Part shown: piece by piece, positions 25,670-34,594 of the stretch | Numbering within the stretch: position 1 is the stretch's first letter | Layout of the letters: the number at the start of each line of letters is the position of its first letter | DNA from: Geomonas anaerohicana | GTDB taxonomy: Bacteria; Desulfobacterota; Desulfuromonadia; Geobacterales; Geobacteraceae | Length of the DNA: 64,000 nt | Assembly (NCBI RefSeq): GCF_016458305.1 | Contig: NZ_JAEMHL010000003.1 | Span: 310,001-374,000 of the forward strand | Direction: 5' to 3' | Made by a program: the position numbers and the translations under genes | Notes under the pieces: generated by a model | Database searches by the model: none | Told to the model about the DNA's origin: nothing | The model's input: the letters and a program-made list of their open reading frames with translations, nothing else

Positions 25670-27076
25670 ATGTCAGAAGTACGTCTCCGTTTCGCACCGA
25701 GCCCGACCGGCTTCCTTCACGTTGGAGGAGCGCGTACGGCGCTTTTCAACTGGCTTTTGGCCAGAAAGCAGCACGGCACCTTCGTGCTCAGGATCGAGGA
25801 CACCGACGTGACCCGGTCCACCCAGGAGTCGGTCGATGCCATTTTCGAAGGGATGAAATGGCTGGGACTGGACTGGGACGAGGGGCCGTTCTTCCAGTCC
25901 GACTACTTCCCGGTGTACAAGGAGTACATCGACAAACTGGTGGCTGAGGGGAAGGCGTACAAGTGCTACTGCAGCGTCGAGGAGCTCGAGGCAAAGCGCG
26001 AGAAGGCGCTCGCGGAGGGTGGGAAGCCCAAGTACGACGGTACCTGTCGCGATCTTCCTCCCCAGGAGGACGATGGCCGCCCCTACGTGATCCGTTTCAA
26101 GACTCCCAAGGAGGGCGCCACTACCTGGAACGACCTGATCAAGGGCAAGGTCTCCTTCGAGAACGCGGAACTGGACGACCTGATCATCCAGCGTACCGAC
26201 GGCACCCCGACCTACAATTTCGTCGTGGTTGTCGATGACGTCACCATGAGGATGACCACCGTGATCCGCGGCGACGACCACGTCAACAACACGCCGCGCC
26301 AGATCCTGATCTACCAGGCACTGGGGGCGCCGGTCCCGGTGTTCGCGCACGTGCCGATGATCCTCGGCGCCGACAAGGCCCGTCTCTCCAAGCGCCACGG
26401 CGCCACTTCGGTCATGGCCTACCGCGACATGGGCTTTCTCCCCGAGGCGATGGTGAACTACCTGGTGCGCCTGGGGTGGAGCTACGGCGACGAGGAGATC
26501 TTCTCCCTGCAGGACCTGATCGAGAAATTCTCCATCGAGAACGTCGGCCGCTCGGCAGGTGTCTTCAACACGGAAAAACTCCTGTGGCTGAACGCCCACT
26601 ACATCAAGACCGGTGACCCGGTGCGCCTGGCCGACCTCCTGACACCGTTTTTGAAGGAGCGCGGCGTCGATCCCGCCCAGGGCGGACCGGACCTGGTGGC
26701 CGTGATCAAGACACTGCAGGAGCGCGCTAAAACCATGCTGGAGCTCGCCGACGGGGCGCTGTTCTACTACAGGGACGAGCTCTCCTACGACGAGCAGGGA
26801 GTGGCCAAGGCATTCAACGCCGACACCCCGGCGCTTCTCACCGCTCTCGTGGAGAAGCTGGCGGCCCTGCCGGCTTTGGACCAGGCCAACATCGAGCAGG
26901 CCTTCAAGGAGCTGATGGCGGAGAAGGGGATCAAGCTGGGCCAGGTCGGTCCCGCCGTCCGTCTCGCCCTCTCCGGCACCACCGCCTCCCCGGGGATCTA
27001 CGAGATGATCGAGGTGCTCGGCCTGGCCGAGACGAAAAAGCGCATCGAACGTGCCATCGCCGTCCTGGCCAAGTAG
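25670..27076 (+). CDS. gltX: glutamyl-tRNA synthetase
   Basis: 468-aa class I synthetase. HIGH-type motif in [21 protein letters not shown] at the N-terminus and KMSKS-equivalent in [10 protein letters not shown]. The length and C-terminal anticodon-binding helices match bacterial GluRS. ATG at 25670 has AAAGGAG about seven bases upstream and matches the family start; an in-frame TTG 39 bases upstream is less likely. Specificity for Glu versus Glu/Gln cannot be read from sequence. Confidence 0.95.
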   Translation: MSEVRLRFAPSPTGFLHVGGARTALFNWLLARKQHGTFVLRIEDTDVTRSTQESVDAIFEGMKWLGLDWDEGPFFQSDYFPVYKEYIDKLVAEGKAYKCYCSVEELEAKREKALAEGGKPKYDGTCRDLPPQEDDGRPYVIRFKTPKEGATTWNDLIKGKVSFENAELDDLIIQRTDGTPTYNFVVVVDDVTMRMTTVIRGDDHVNNTPRQILIYQALGAPVPVFAHVPMILGADKARLSKRHGATSVMAYRDMGFLPEAMVNYLVRLGWSYGDEEIFSLQDLIEKFSIENVGRSAGVFNTEKLLWLNAHYIKTGDPVRLADLLTPFLKERGVDPAQGGPDLVAVIKTLQERAKTMLELADGALFYYRDELSYDEQGVAKAFNADTPALLTALVEKLAALPALDQANIEQAFKELMAEKGIKLGQVGPAVRLALSGTTASPGIYEMIEVLGLAETKKRIERAIAVLAK

Positions 27077-27099
27077 CCGCAACGGAGTGCTGAACGGAA

Positions 27100-27134
27100 A
27101 AAAGGAGGGCGCCCCTAGGGGCGCCCTCCTTTTC
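27100..27134 (+). terminator. intrinsic terminator of gltX
   Basis: Perfect 15-bp stem AAAGGAGGGCGCCCC with its complement across a TA loop, then TTTT. Confidence 0.92.
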
Positions 27135-27147
27135 GTTGTCGCTGCGG

Positions 27148-27191
27148 CAAAAAATGAGGCCTGCAGCGGACGAGCCGGCTGCAGGCCATGG
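27148..27191 (-). terminator. intrinsic terminator of the ferredoxin gene
   Basis: Read on the minus strand: GGCCTGCAGC ... GCTGCAGGCC stem followed by TCATTTTTTG, 30 bases after the ferredoxin stop. Confidence 0.8.
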
Positions 27192-27222
27192 CATTACATG
27201 TTTCTTGTGGTGCGGTTGCTGA

Positions 27223-27393
27223 TTAGGCCGGGGAGATTGCGGACACCGGGCAGGTGTCGACGCAAGCGCCGCAGTCGATGCAGGTATCTGCAGCGATAGC
27301 CCTCTTGTTGCCAGCCTCGCTGATAGCGTTGACCGGGCAGGAATCGTCGCAGGCGCCGCAGTTGATGCATTCGTCGCTGATGGTATGTGCCAA
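27223..27393 (-). CDS. 2[4Fe-4S] ferredoxin
   Basis: 56-aa clostridial-type ferredoxin with two CxxCxxCxxxCP motifs (CINCGACDDSCP and CIDCGACVDTCP), each expected to coordinate a [4Fe-4S] cluster. It is a cytoplasmic low-potential electron carrier. The start is TTG at 27393 because a perfect AAGGAGGTG ribosome binding site lies five bases before it; starting at the ATG six codons upstream would put that site inside the gene. Own terminator downstream; divergent from ackA across a 230-base intergenic region. Confidence 0.93.
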   Translation of the reverse strand: MAHTISDECINCGACDDSCPVNAISEAGNKRAIAADTCIDCGACVDTCPVSAISPA

Positions 27394-27505
27394 AGTATTC
27401 ACCTCCTTCACCTGGAGTTAAAAGTTGACGTGGAAACTAGCACAGCGCTCGCAAAAAGTCCACCATAAAGCTGTAGACAATAAACTCCTAATCGGGAGAA
27501 AAATC

Positions 27506-27534
27506 TTGAACTGGGAGCCACTCTCCTGTATATA
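27506..27534 (+). promoter_or_regulatory. sigma70-type promoter for ackA
   Basis: TTGAAC (27506-27511), 17-base spacer, TATATA (27529-27534). It lies 90 bases upstream of the ackA start in an AT-rich divergent region. Confidence 0.65.
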
Positions 27535-27623
27535 TAAAAAAAGGTTTTATTTGTGTACTTTTTGTCCGGTGTGGATCTTCCTCGTATCACTGGGCAAACT
27601 ACAATCACGGGGGATGCTAATCG

Positions 27624-28889
27624 ATGGATATTCTGGCACTTAACTGCGGGAGTTCTTCTGTAAAATACCAGTTGTTTGACTGGGATAAAAAAGTGGTTGT
27701 GGCGAAGGGGATGGTGGAGCGTGTGGTCATCGGCGATTCCTTCATCCTGCACGAGGTCCCCGGGCGTGAAACCTATCGTGAAGACTCCGACTGCCCCGAC
27801 CACAAGACCGCAGTTGACCTGATCCTGAGAACCCTGACCTCCCCGAGCCACGGCGTACTGAGGGATATCAAACAGATAGCCGCAGTCGGTCACCGCGTCG
27901 TGCATGGTGGCGAGAAGTTCACCAAGTCCGTGCTGATCGACGACGAGGTTCTTGCCGCCGTCACCGAGGTACAGCACCTGGCGCCGCTGCACAACCCCCC
28001 CAATATCGCCGGTATCGAGGGGGCCATGGCGGTCCTTCCCGACGTACCGCAAATCGCCATTTTTGATACCGCGTTTCATCAGACCATGCCGGAGCACGCT
28101 TACCTCTACCCGCTCCCGTACGAGTGGTACGAGAAGTACGGTGTGCGTCGTTACGGCTTCCACGGCACCTCGCACCTCTACGTCTCCAAGCGCATCGCCG
28201 CCATCCTGGGCAAGCCGGCCAACCAGTGCAACGTCATCACCATGCACATCGGCAACGGCGTCAGCCACTGTGCCATCAAAAACGGCGTGTCGGTCGACAC
28301 CAGCATGGGGCTTACCCCGCTGGAAGGCGCCATGATGGGAACCCGCTGCGGCGACATCGACCCGGCCATTCCCGCCTTCATGATGCAGAAGGAGAACCTC
28401 TCTGCCAAGGAGATCGACTCCATCCTGAACAAGAAGAGCGGCGTCATCGGCATCACCGGCCGCTTCACCGACCGTCGTGACGTCATCGAGAACGCCAACG
28501 GCGGCGACCGCCTCTGCTCGCTGGCGCTGGACATCGAGGCGTACCGTCTCAAGAAGTACATCGGCACCTACATGGCGGTCGTCGGCCGGCTCGATGCGGT
28601 GGTCTTCACCGCCGGGGTAGGGGAGATGGGGGCGCCGATCAGGGAGCGCGCCATCGCCGGGCTCGAGCACCTGGGCATCTTCCTGGACAAGGAGCGCAAC
28701 GCGTCGGCCATGACCAGGAAACGCGAGACGCTGATCACCACCGACGACTCGCCGGTCAAGGTGTACGTCATCCCGACCGACGAGGAACTGGTCTTCACCG
28801 AGGACGTCGCCGCCATCCTGGACGGCACCTACACCGACCACATGAACTTCGAGTACAGCTTCTCCAGGCCCGACTTCGTCAGGAAGTAG
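27624..28889 (+). CDS. ackA: acetate kinase
   Basis: 421-aa ASKHA-fold kinase interconverting acetyl phosphate + ADP and acetate + ATP. Signatures: LALNCGSSSVKYQLF at the N-terminus, GHRVVHGGEKF, FHGTSHLYV, and VFTAGVGEMGAPIRERA near the C-terminus. Works with Pta, encoded just downstream but on the opposite strand. In Geobacter-type metabolism the pair links acetate activation to acetyl-CoA. A sigma70-like promoter lies upstream and a strong terminator follows. Confidence 0.96.
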   Translation: MDILALNCGSSSVKYQLFDWDKKVVVAKGMVERVVIGDSFILHEVPGRETYREDSDCPDHKTAVDLILRTLTSPSHGVLRDIKQIAAVGHRVVHGGEKFTKSVLIDDEVLAAVTEVQHLAPLHNPPNIAGIEGAMAVLPDVPQIAIFDTAFHQTMPEHAYLYPLPYEWYEKYGVRRYGFHGTSHLYVSKRIAAILGKPANQCNVITMHIGNGVSHCAIKNGVSVDTSMGLTPLEGAMMGTRCGDIDPAIPAFMMQKENLSAKEIDSILNKKSGVIGITGRFTDRRDVIENANGGDRLCSLALDIEAYRLKKYIGTYMAVVGRLDAVVFTAGVGEMGAPIRERAIAGLEHLGIFLDKERNASAMTRKRETLITTDDSPVKVYVIPTDEELVFTEDVAAILDGTYTDHMNFEYSFSRPDFVRK

Positions 28890-28909
28890 GGCAGGCGACG
28901 CTAGACAGC

Positions 28910-28946
28910 AAAAAAGGCCGGCGGGGCAACCCCGCCGGCCTTTTTT
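28910..28946 (+). terminator. intrinsic terminator of ackA
   Basis: Stem AAAGGCCGGCGGGG-caa-CCCCGCCGGCCTTT followed by more T. Confidence 0.93.
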
Positions 28947-28980
28947 CTGTGGTTGTCACGCTCTTGCCAGTTGCTTGATA

Positions 28981-29090
28981 CCCCCTCTCCCTCCGGGAGG
29001 GGATGGGGTGAGGGCGTTGCAATCGGCAAGTAATCAGTTGTGGCAGCGCCCTCACCCGCCTTGCGGGCACCCTCTCCCAAAGGGAGAGGG
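28981..29090. repeat. REPIN-like double palindrome, family A
   Basis: Same organisation as 7782-7895: CCCTCTCCCTCCGGGAGGGG at the left, CCCTCTCCC-AAA-GGGAGAGGG at the right, inner GGGTGAGGG / CCCTCACCC pair, and a shared central GGCAGCGCCCTCACC. It fills the gap between the convergent ackA and pta genes. Confidence 0.75.
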
Positions 29091-29122
29091 AACCCTGGGA
29101 AGCCTGAGGAGGATGTTGCGGG

Positions 29123-30124
29123 TTAGCCTTGCGCCTGCACCGCGGTGATGGCGGTGACGTCGACGATGTCCTGTACGGAGCAGCCGCGGGAGAGGTCGTT
29201 GACCGGCTTGGCGAGGCCCTGGATCACCGGGCCGATGGCCTTGGCGCCGGCCAGGCGCTCGACGAGCTTGTAGGCGATGTTGCCGGCATCGAGGGTGGGG
29301 AAGACGAGCACGTTGGCCTTGCCGGCCACGCCGCTGCCGGGGGCCTTCTTGGCGCCGACCGCCGGAATGAGGGCGGCGTCGGCCTGCAGCTCGCCGTCGA
29401 TGGAGAGCTCGGGATCCATCCCCTTGGCGATCTCCAGCGCCTTGAGCACCTTGTCGGCGTCGGGGTGGCTCGCGCTTCCCTTGGTGGAGAAGGAGAGCAT
29501 GGCGACGCGGGCGGGTACGTCGAGGAAGGAGTTGCAGTTGCGCGCCGTGGCGATGGCGATCTCGGCCAGGGCCTGGGCATCCGGGTTCGGGTTGACCGCG
29601 CAGTCGGCGAAGAGGATGACGCCGTTCTCCCCGAAGTTGGGGGTCTGGGTGGCCATCAGGAAGAACGAGGAAACGGTCTTGATGCCGGGGGCGGGACCGA
29701 CGGTCTGGAAGGCGGCGCGCAGCACGTCGCCGGTGGTGCCGGTGGCGCCGGCCACTTCGCCGTCGGCGTCTCCCTCGCGGACCATCATCCCCGCGAAGTA
29801 GAGGTTGTCCTGAGCGGTCAGCATCTCCTGGGCCTGCTGCGGGGTGAGCCCCTTGGATTTGCGCAGTTCCACGAGCTTGCCGACGTAGGCGTCCAGCCTG
29901 GGCGAAGTGGCGGGGTCTACCAGTTCCACCCCGGCCAGGTTGATCCCCTTGGCAGCGGCCGTCGCCCGGATCGCGTCCGGCTTGCCCAAAAGCACGATTT
30001 TGGCCAAACCTTGTTCCACGATCTGCTGCGCGGCGAAGAGCATCCTCTCGTCATAGCTCTCCGGCAGGACCACCGTCTTGAGTTTCGATTTCGCCTTGTC
30101 GTGAATCTGCTTAACCAACGGCAT
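29123..30124 (-). CDS. pta: phosphate acetyltransferase
   Basis: 333-aa short-form Pta (single PTA_PTB domain, lacking the DRTGG regulatory N-terminus of long forms), interconverting acetyl-CoA + Pi and acetyl phosphate + CoA. Motifs include [36 protein letters not shown] and [21 protein letters not shown] with the conserved Arg/Ser positions of the family. The second ATG (30124) is chosen because GGAGG lies seven bases before it and only one base before the first ATG. It has its own sigma70-like promoter and runs convergently with ackA. Confidence 0.95.
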   Translation of the reverse strand: MPLVKQIHDKAKSKLKTVVLPESYDERMLFAAQQIVEQGLAKIVLLGKPDAIRATAAAKGINLAGVELVDPATSPRLDAYVGKLVELRKSKGLTPQQAQEMLTAQDNLYFAGMMVREGDADGEVAGATGTTGDVLRAAFQTVGPAPGIKTVSSFFLMATQTPNFGENGVILFADCAVNPNPDAQALAEIAIATARNCNSFLDVPARVAMLSFSTKGSASHPDADKVLKALEIAKGMDPELSIDGELQADAALIPAVGAKKAPGSGVAGKANVLVFPTLDAGNIAYKLVERLAGAKAIGPVIQGLAKPVNDLSRGCSVQDIVDVTAITAVQAQG

Positions 30125-30163
30125 GAGCATTCCTCCGTAATTGAATTATAAAACCGTGTTAGT

Positions 30164-30192
30164 TATATAACCCAGCGGGCGGGATCGGTCAA
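30164..30192 (-). promoter_or_regulatory. sigma70-type promoter for pta
   Basis: On the minus strand TTGACC (30192-30187), 17-base spacer, TATATA (30169-30164), 40 bases before the pta start codon. Confidence 0.7.
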
Positions 30193-30211
30193 TAAAAAAG
30201 CCGTCTTTGGC
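30187..30211 (-). terminator. weak terminator-like hairpin after moaB
   Basis: Minus strand CCGCCAAAGACGG imperfect stem followed by CTTTTTTATTG. It overlaps the -35 element of the pta promoter. Stem is short and mismatched. Confidence 0.4.
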
Positions 30212-30213
30212 GG

Positions 30214-30711
30214 TCAGCGGGGGAGCGGCGTTCCGCACTCCTCGGGGTCTCCCTGCAGTTTGGCGACCGCGTGCGGAACCGCGGCCCAGACGAAGCCGAT
30301 GTTCTCGGTGGCGCCCTTGGGGCTGCCGGGGAGGTTGATGATCAGGCTGTTCTTGCGGATACCGGCGACGGCGCGCGAGATGATGGCGTGCGGGGTCTTC
30401 TTGAGGCTTTCCATGCGCATCACCTCGCCGAAGCCGGGGAGCAGGCGCTCCACCACGCGCTCGGTTGCCTCCGGGGTGACGTCGCGCGGCGAGACGCCGG
30501 TGCCGCCGGTGGTGAGGATGAGGTCGTAGAGGCCGCTGTCGGCCCACTCGGTGAGCTTTGCCGAAATGAGCGCCCCCTCGTCGGGGATGACGTCGGTGCA
30601 GGCTACGGTGACGCCGCGCTCCTCGAGCCAGGTCCGAAGTGCCGGGCCGCTGCCGTCGGCACGCTCTCCGGTGGAACAGCGGTCGCTGAGGGTAAGAATG
30701 GCTGCTCGCAT
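30214..30711 (-). CDS. moaB: MoaB/Mog-type molybdenum cofactor biosynthesis protein
   Basis: 165-aa MoCF-domain protein. It begins AAILTLSDRCSTGERADGSGP and contains ILTTGGTGVSPRDVTPEA, the substrate-binding GGTG motif of the MogA/MoaB/MoeA family, and INLPGSPKGATEN. Mog-type enzymes adenylylate molybdopterin before metal insertion; whether this one is active Mog or a MoaB paralogue is not certain. It is the last gene of the leftward moeA-moaC-moaB group; a family D repeat lies in the 100-base gap before it. Confidence 0.9.
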   Translation of the reverse strand: MRAAILTLSDRCSTGERADGSGPALRTWLEERGVTVACTDVIPDEGALISAKLTEWADSGLYDLILTTGGTGVSPRDVTPEATERVVERLLPGFGEVMRMESLKKTPHAIISRAVAGIRKNSLIINLPGSPKGATENIGFVWAAVPHAVAKLQGDPEECGTPLPR

Positions 30712-30763
30712 GTAGAGGCTCCTTTAAGTTGGGTGGACGTTTGACGTCCGACTGGTCTGACGC

Positions 30764-30799
30764 AGCGGAAGGGGACCGGCACCTGCGGAGCCAGTCCCC
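30764..30799. repeat. family D palindrome between moaC and moaB
   Basis: GCGGAAGGGGACCGGCACCT followed by GCGGAGCCAGTCCCC, matching the elements at 4816-4859 and 7687-7727. Confidence 0.65.
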
Positions 30800-30813
30800 C
30801 GTCGACGCATGCC

Positions 30814-31290
30814 TTAGTCCTCGCGCTTGAAGACGCCGCTCTTGCCGCCTTCCTTGTAGTGCAGTTTCACGTCCGAGATGACGATGCCCTTGTCGGTCCC
30901 CTTGCACATGTCGTACACGGTGAGCGCGGCCACGGTGGCGGAGGTCATCGCTTCCATCTCGACACCGGTGCGCTCGAAGGCGCGCACGGTGGCCATGACG
31001 CCGATGGTCCCCTGCGCCTCGTCCACCTCGAACTCGATGGCGACGTGGTGGATGGCGAGCGGGTGGGAGAGGGGGATCAGGTCGGGTGTCTTCTTGGCGC
31101 CGGCGATACCGGCCAGCCTTGCCACGCCGAGGACGTCGCCCTTGGCCATCTTGCCGGACACGATGGACTGCACGGTTTCGGGTTTCAGGGTCAGCACGGC
31201 GCCGGCTACGGCGGTGCGCATGGTCGGGGTCTTCTGACTTACGTCGACCATGATGGCGTTGCCGCTGGCGTCGAAGTGGTTGAACGACAT
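30814..31290 (-). CDS. moaC: cyclic pyranopterin monophosphate synthase
   Basis: 158-aa MoaC, which with MoaA converts GTP to cyclic pyranopterin monophosphate, the first stage of Moco synthesis. Family signatures: MVDVSQKTPTMRTAVA, GARKTPDLIPLSHPL-like segment (GAKKTPDLIPLSHPLAIH), GVEMEAMTSATVAALTVYDMCK. Its ATG follows the moeA stop by only one base, so the two are co-transcribed and probably coupled. Confidence 0.95.
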   Translation of the reverse strand: MSFNHFDASGNAIMVDVSQKTPTMRTAVAGAVLTLKPETVQSIVSGKMAKGDVLGVARLAGIAGAKKTPDLIPLSHPLAIHHVAIEFEVDEAQGTIGVMATVRAFERTGVEMEAMTSATVAALTVYDMCKGTDKGIVISDVKLHYKEGGKSGVFKRED

Positions 31291-31291
31291 G

Positions 31292-32503
31292 TTAAACCTC
31301 CATTTCCAAGGTGGGATCGAGCAGGTGCAGGTCTACTTCCGCGCCGGCGGCGAACTCGGTTGCCTCGGCGGGAAGGATGGCGAGCGCGTTGCAGCGCAGC
31401 ATGGTCTTCAGTATCCCGGTGTTCTGATCTCCCGAGGTGCTGGCGATATAGCGCCCACCCTCGATGGCGACGTGAACGCGCAGGAAGTTCACCTTGCCCG
31501 CCTTCTTGCGTGCCCCTTCCTTGAGGGTGCCGCGCACCGTGCGGCGGAATACCTTCTCGTGCCCCATCATGCGCAGGATGGCGGGGCGCGCGAACTCTTC
31601 GAAGGTGATCATGGTGGAGACCGGGTTGCCGGGGAGGGAGAATACCGGGACGTTCCCCTTCATGCCGAAGGCGGTGGGGCCGCCCGGCTTGATGCCCGGT
31701 TTCCAGAATTGTTCCACGACACCCAGCTCCGCCAGCACCTCGCGCACCAGGTCGCGGTCGCCGGCGGAAACCCCTGCCGAGGTGATAAGGATGTCTGCTT
31801 TCAGTCCCTCGGCGAGCAAGGCCCGGTGGCTGTCCCGGTCGTCGCGGGCGATGCCGAGGATGACCGGTTCGGCGCCGCAGAGCTTGACGGCGGTGGCGAG
31901 GGCGAGGGTGTTGCTGTTGACGATCTGGCTCTCCTTGGGCTCGGTGCCGACCTCCACCAGTTCGTCCCCGGTGGAGAGGATGGCGACGCGCACCTTGCGG
32001 TAGACCGGGACCAAGACCGTGGAGAAGGAGGCCAATAGACTTACCTGGGGTGCGCCGATCACGGTGCCGCGCGGCATGATCGCCTCGCCGCTGCGCACGT
32101 CCTCGCCCTGGAAACGGATGTGGTCGTGCTTTTTCACCTGCTGCAGGAGCTTCACGGTCTCCGCCGTGTTCTCCGTTTCCTCTATGGGCACCACCGCGTC
32201 GGCGCCGGGCGGGATGGGGGCGCCGGTCATGATGCGCGCGGCGCATCCCGGCGTCACCGCGTCATCGGAGCTGACCCCGGCGGGGATGTAGTCGGTGACC
32301 TTGAGCACGGTGCCCGGGGCGCAGTCGGCGCTCCTGACGGCGAACCCGTCCATGGCGGAGTTGTCCCAGCGGGGCATGTCCCTGGGCGCGATGTAGTCTT
32401 CGGCCAGCACCCGGCCGACCGCTTCCAGAAGCAGTACCCTTTCCACGCCCGCGGGCGCCACCTTGTCGATGACCATGCGTCTGGCTTGCTCGTAGTTCGT
32501 CAT
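31292..32503 (-). CDS. moeA: molybdopterin molybdenumtransferase
   Basis: 403-aa MoeA, which inserts molybdate into adenylylated molybdopterin. Domains in order: MoeA N-terminal region (EAVGRVLAEDYIAPRDMPRWDNSAMDGFAV), central MoCF-like domain (STGDELVEVG, ITSAGVSAGDRDLV, GMKGNVPVFSLPGNPVS) and the C-terminal beta domain. ATG at 32503 with AAGAGGAAGAG upstream is preferred over an in-frame start 30 bases earlier. First gene of the leftward Moco operon, behind a probable Moco riboswitch. Confidence 0.95.
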   Translation of the reverse strand: MTNYEQARRMVIDKVAPAGVERVLLLEAVGRVLAEDYIAPRDMPRWDNSAMDGFAVRSADCAPGTVLKVTDYIPAGVSSDDAVTPGCAARIMTGAPIPPGADAVVPIEETENTAETVKLLQQVKKHDHIRFQGEDVRSGEAIMPRGTVIGAPQVSLLASFSTVLVPVYRKVRVAILSTGDELVEVGTEPKESQIVNSNTLALATAVKLCGAEPVILGIARDDRDSHRALLAEGLKADILITSAGVSAGDRDLVREVLAELGVVEQFWKPGIKPGGPTAFGMKGNVPVFSLPGNPVSTMITFEEFARPAILRMMGHEKVFRRTVRGTLKEGARKKAGKVNFLRVHVAIEGGRYIASTSGDQNTGILKTMLRCNALAILPAEATEFAAGAEVDLHLLDPTLEMEV

Positions 32504-32534
32504 CTCTTCCTCTTTGTTCGTTGGTAATGTCAAA

Positions 32535-32700
32535 ACGAGAAAAGGCCCGACTCCGGTAAGGAAGAAGGGCCCGTGCGCTTAAGCGGCGGTGCTTCTCCTT
32601 TCCAAGAGGGAGGCGGTGCCGTTTCCGGCAGCACCCATCGGCTGCGGCGCCCTGGGGGTTTTCCCTTTAGACGGCCGCCGCTCGGAGACGTTCTGCATAT
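32535..32700 (-). promoter_or_regulatory. probable Moco (molybdenum cofactor) riboswitch with linked terminator
   Basis: On the minus strand the moeA leader contains a highly structured region: CTCCGAGCGGCGGCC, AAGGGAAAACCCCC, CGATGGGTGCTGCCGGAAAC, GGCACCGCCTCCC and GGAAAGGAGAAGC, in order, resembling the Moco RNA motif. It ends with GGGCCC ... GGGCCT hairpin and TTTTCTCGTTTT (about 32567-32530), a likely terminator, suggesting transcriptional control. Location directly before moeA-moaC-moaB supports it. The match is from memory of the consensus, not from a covariance model. Confidence 0.65.
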
Positions 32701-32903
32701 TTTCTCAAAGCCATAGCATATTCGCCGCTAAATAAACAATTATTTTAGGTTAAGGCAGTACCCCCGACGGGGGCAAGGCGTCTGTAAAACCTGCAGCAGC
32801 CGCTGTTTTTGTTCAGTTCTTGCCCGGGGGGCGGCGCCGTATACTTTCCTGTCCGGGAGGGTGCGGCGGCGGTGACGGCCTCATTAAAGGGGTTGATTTC
32901 CGT

Positions 32904-32931
32904 TTGACAAACAGAGTATGGTTTTTATCGT
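32904..32931 (+). promoter_or_regulatory. possible sigma70-type promoter for moaA
   Basis: TTGACA (32904-32909), 16-base spacer, TATCGT (32926-32931), about 90 bases before moaA. The rest of the 32704-33020 divergent region is unremarkable apart from C/G runs near 32765 and 32825. Confidence 0.45.
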
Positions 32932-33020
32932 GTATGCGGAATCCGAGGCGACGTGCCTCGCAACCGGATCACGCGCATCTTGAAGTTGACCGGTCCAAAT
33001 ATACGTAATCAGGAAGTATT

Positions 33021-34001
33021 ATGTCATTGATAGACACCTATGGCAGGCGCATCAACTACCTGCGCCTCTCGGTCACCGACCGCTGTAACCTCCGCTGCAG
33101 CTACTGCATGCCGGAAGAGGGCGTCGAGAAACTGAGCCACTGCGAGATGCTCTCCTACGAGGACCTGCTTCGGATCTCTGCCGAGGCGGTCGCCGCCGGG
33201 ATAGAGAAGATCCGTGTCACCGGCGGTGAGCCGTTGGTGCGCAAGGGGATCGTTGATTTCCTGGGGCGCCTGGCGGCCTTGCCCGGCCTGAAGGAACTGG
33301 TGTTGACCACCAACGGCCTGCTTTTGAAGGAGATGGCCCAGGGGCTGAGGGATGCCGGGGTGCAGAGGCTCAACGTCAGCCTCGACTCGCTCAAACCGGA
33401 CACCTTTGCCGCGATCACCCGCGGAGGCGAACTGCAGCGGGTGCTGGACGGTCTCGACGAGGCGGAACGGGTCGGCTTCCCGCCGCACAAGATCAACGTG
33501 GTGGTGATGCGCGGGGTGAACGACGACGAGATCCTCGATTTCGTGGCGCTTACCCTGAAGCGTCCCTACGCGGTGCGCTTCATCGAGTACATGCCGACCT
33601 CTGGCGACGCGGACTGGCGCGACCTCACCGTGCCGGGCGCCGAGATCAGGGAGCGCATCGCCCGCGAGTACACCATCGAAGAGAGCACCAACAGTGAGCG
33701 TTCCGGCCCGTCCAAGAACTTCCGGGTCCAGGGGGCGCCCGGGTCGCTGGGCATCATCACCGCCATGACCGGGCATTTCTGCGACGGCTGCAACCGCCTG
33801 CGGGTCACGGCCTCGGGTGTCGCCAAGGGGTGCCTGTTCTCCGGGACCGGTGTCGATCTCAAGCCGGTGCTGGCGACCGGCGACGACGAGCTTTTACGCA
33901 AGGAAATCCGGCGCATCGTGGCGGCCAAACCGGGGCGGCATGAAGTGACCGATGAAGGAGTGGAAACCAAACCTTTTGCCATGTCTCGTGTGGGTGGCTA
34001 A
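33021..34001 (+). CDS. moaA: GTP 3',8-cyclase
   Basis: 326-aa radical SAM enzyme for the first step of Moco synthesis. N-terminal cluster motif C22-x3-C26-x2-C29 (DRCNLRCSYC), the GGEPLVRK SAM-binding segment, and the second cluster ligands C254, C257 and C271 (FCDGC...KGC). The C-terminus ends in Gly-Gly, required for activity in the family. Complete, normal length, and divergent from the moeA operon. The MOSC gene follows 15 bases downstream. Confidence 0.96.
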   Translation: MSLIDTYGRRINYLRLSVTDRCNLRCSYCMPEEGVEKLSHCEMLSYEDLLRISAEAVAAGIEKIRVTGGEPLVRKGIVDFLGRLAALPGLKELVLTTNGLLLKEMAQGLRDAGVQRLNVSLDSLKPDTFAAITRGGELQRVLDGLDEAERVGFPPHKINVVVMRGVNDDEILDFVALTLKRPYAVRFIEYMPTSGDADWRDLTVPGAEIRERIAREYTIEESTNSERSGPSKNFRVQGAPGSLGIITAMTGHFCDGCNRLRVTASGVAKGCLFSGTGVDLKPVLATGDDELLRKEIRRIVAAKPGRHEVTDEGVETKPFAMSRVGG

Positions 34002-34016
34002 AAACAAGGAGAACGC

Positions 34017-34445
34017 ATGATCGGAAAGGTAATCGCCGTCAACATCAGCAAGAACAAGGGGGAAAGGAAGACCCCGGTCCCCGAGGTCACCATGCGCGAG
34101 GAACACGGCATCGTCGGTGACGGCCATGCCGGAGACTGGCACCGGCAGGTGAGCCTCTTGGCCCAGGAAAGTATCGCCAAGATGCAGGCGCTCGGGCTGG
34201 ACGTGAAGGAAGGGGACTTCGCCGAGAACATCACCACGGAAGGGGTGGACCTGGTGAGCCTCCCCATCGGCGCCAAAATCGAGCTGGGGGAGACCCTCCT
34301 GGAGGTGACCCAGATCGGCAAGGAATGCCATACCCGCTGCGCCATCTACTACCAGGCCGGCGACTGCGTGATGCCCAAGGAGGGGATCTTCGCCAGGGTG
34401 CTCAAGGGCGGGGTGGTTCGGCCCGGGGACAAGGTGGTGGTGTAA
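34017..34445 (+). CDS. MOSC-domain protein
   Basis: 142-aa stand-alone MOSC protein, a fold found in Moco sulfurases and related enzymes. Conserved features are GIVGDGHAGDWHRQVSLL, EGDFAENITTEGVDL, and the single conserved cysteine region KECHTRCAIYYQAGDCVMPKEGIFARV. Relatives bind the cofactor or move sulfur; the precise role of these short forms is not established. Co-transcribed with moaA, which fits Moco biology. Confidence 0.88.
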   Translation: MIGKVIAVNISKNKGERKTPVPEVTMREEHGIVGDGHAGDWHRQVSLLAQESIAKMQALGLDVKEGDFAENITTEGVDLVSLPIGAKIELGETLLEVTQIGKECHTRCAIYYQAGDCVMPKEGIFARVLKGGVVRPGDKVVV

Positions 34446-34458
34446 GGCTGCTGGTGGC

Positions 34459-34578
34459 GGCTGCGGTGGGCGGTGCTGCCGGCTGCGGTGGGCGGTGCTG
34501 CCGGCTGCGGTGGACTGGCGTGCAGGTTTTTGGTGGACCACATGGACCCGGTGGACTAAGTGGACCCTGTGGACGCTG
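34459..34578. repeat. two adjacent short tandem repeats
   Basis: 34459-34513: a 22-bp unit (GGCTGCGGTGGGCGGTGCTG + CC) present as two exact copies plus half a copy. 34534-34578: five tandem 9-bp units of the pattern TGGACNNNN. Both lie in the 208-base gap between the convergent MOSC and histidine kinase genes. Confidence 0.85.
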
Positions 34579-34594
34579 CAACTGAAAAAAACTT

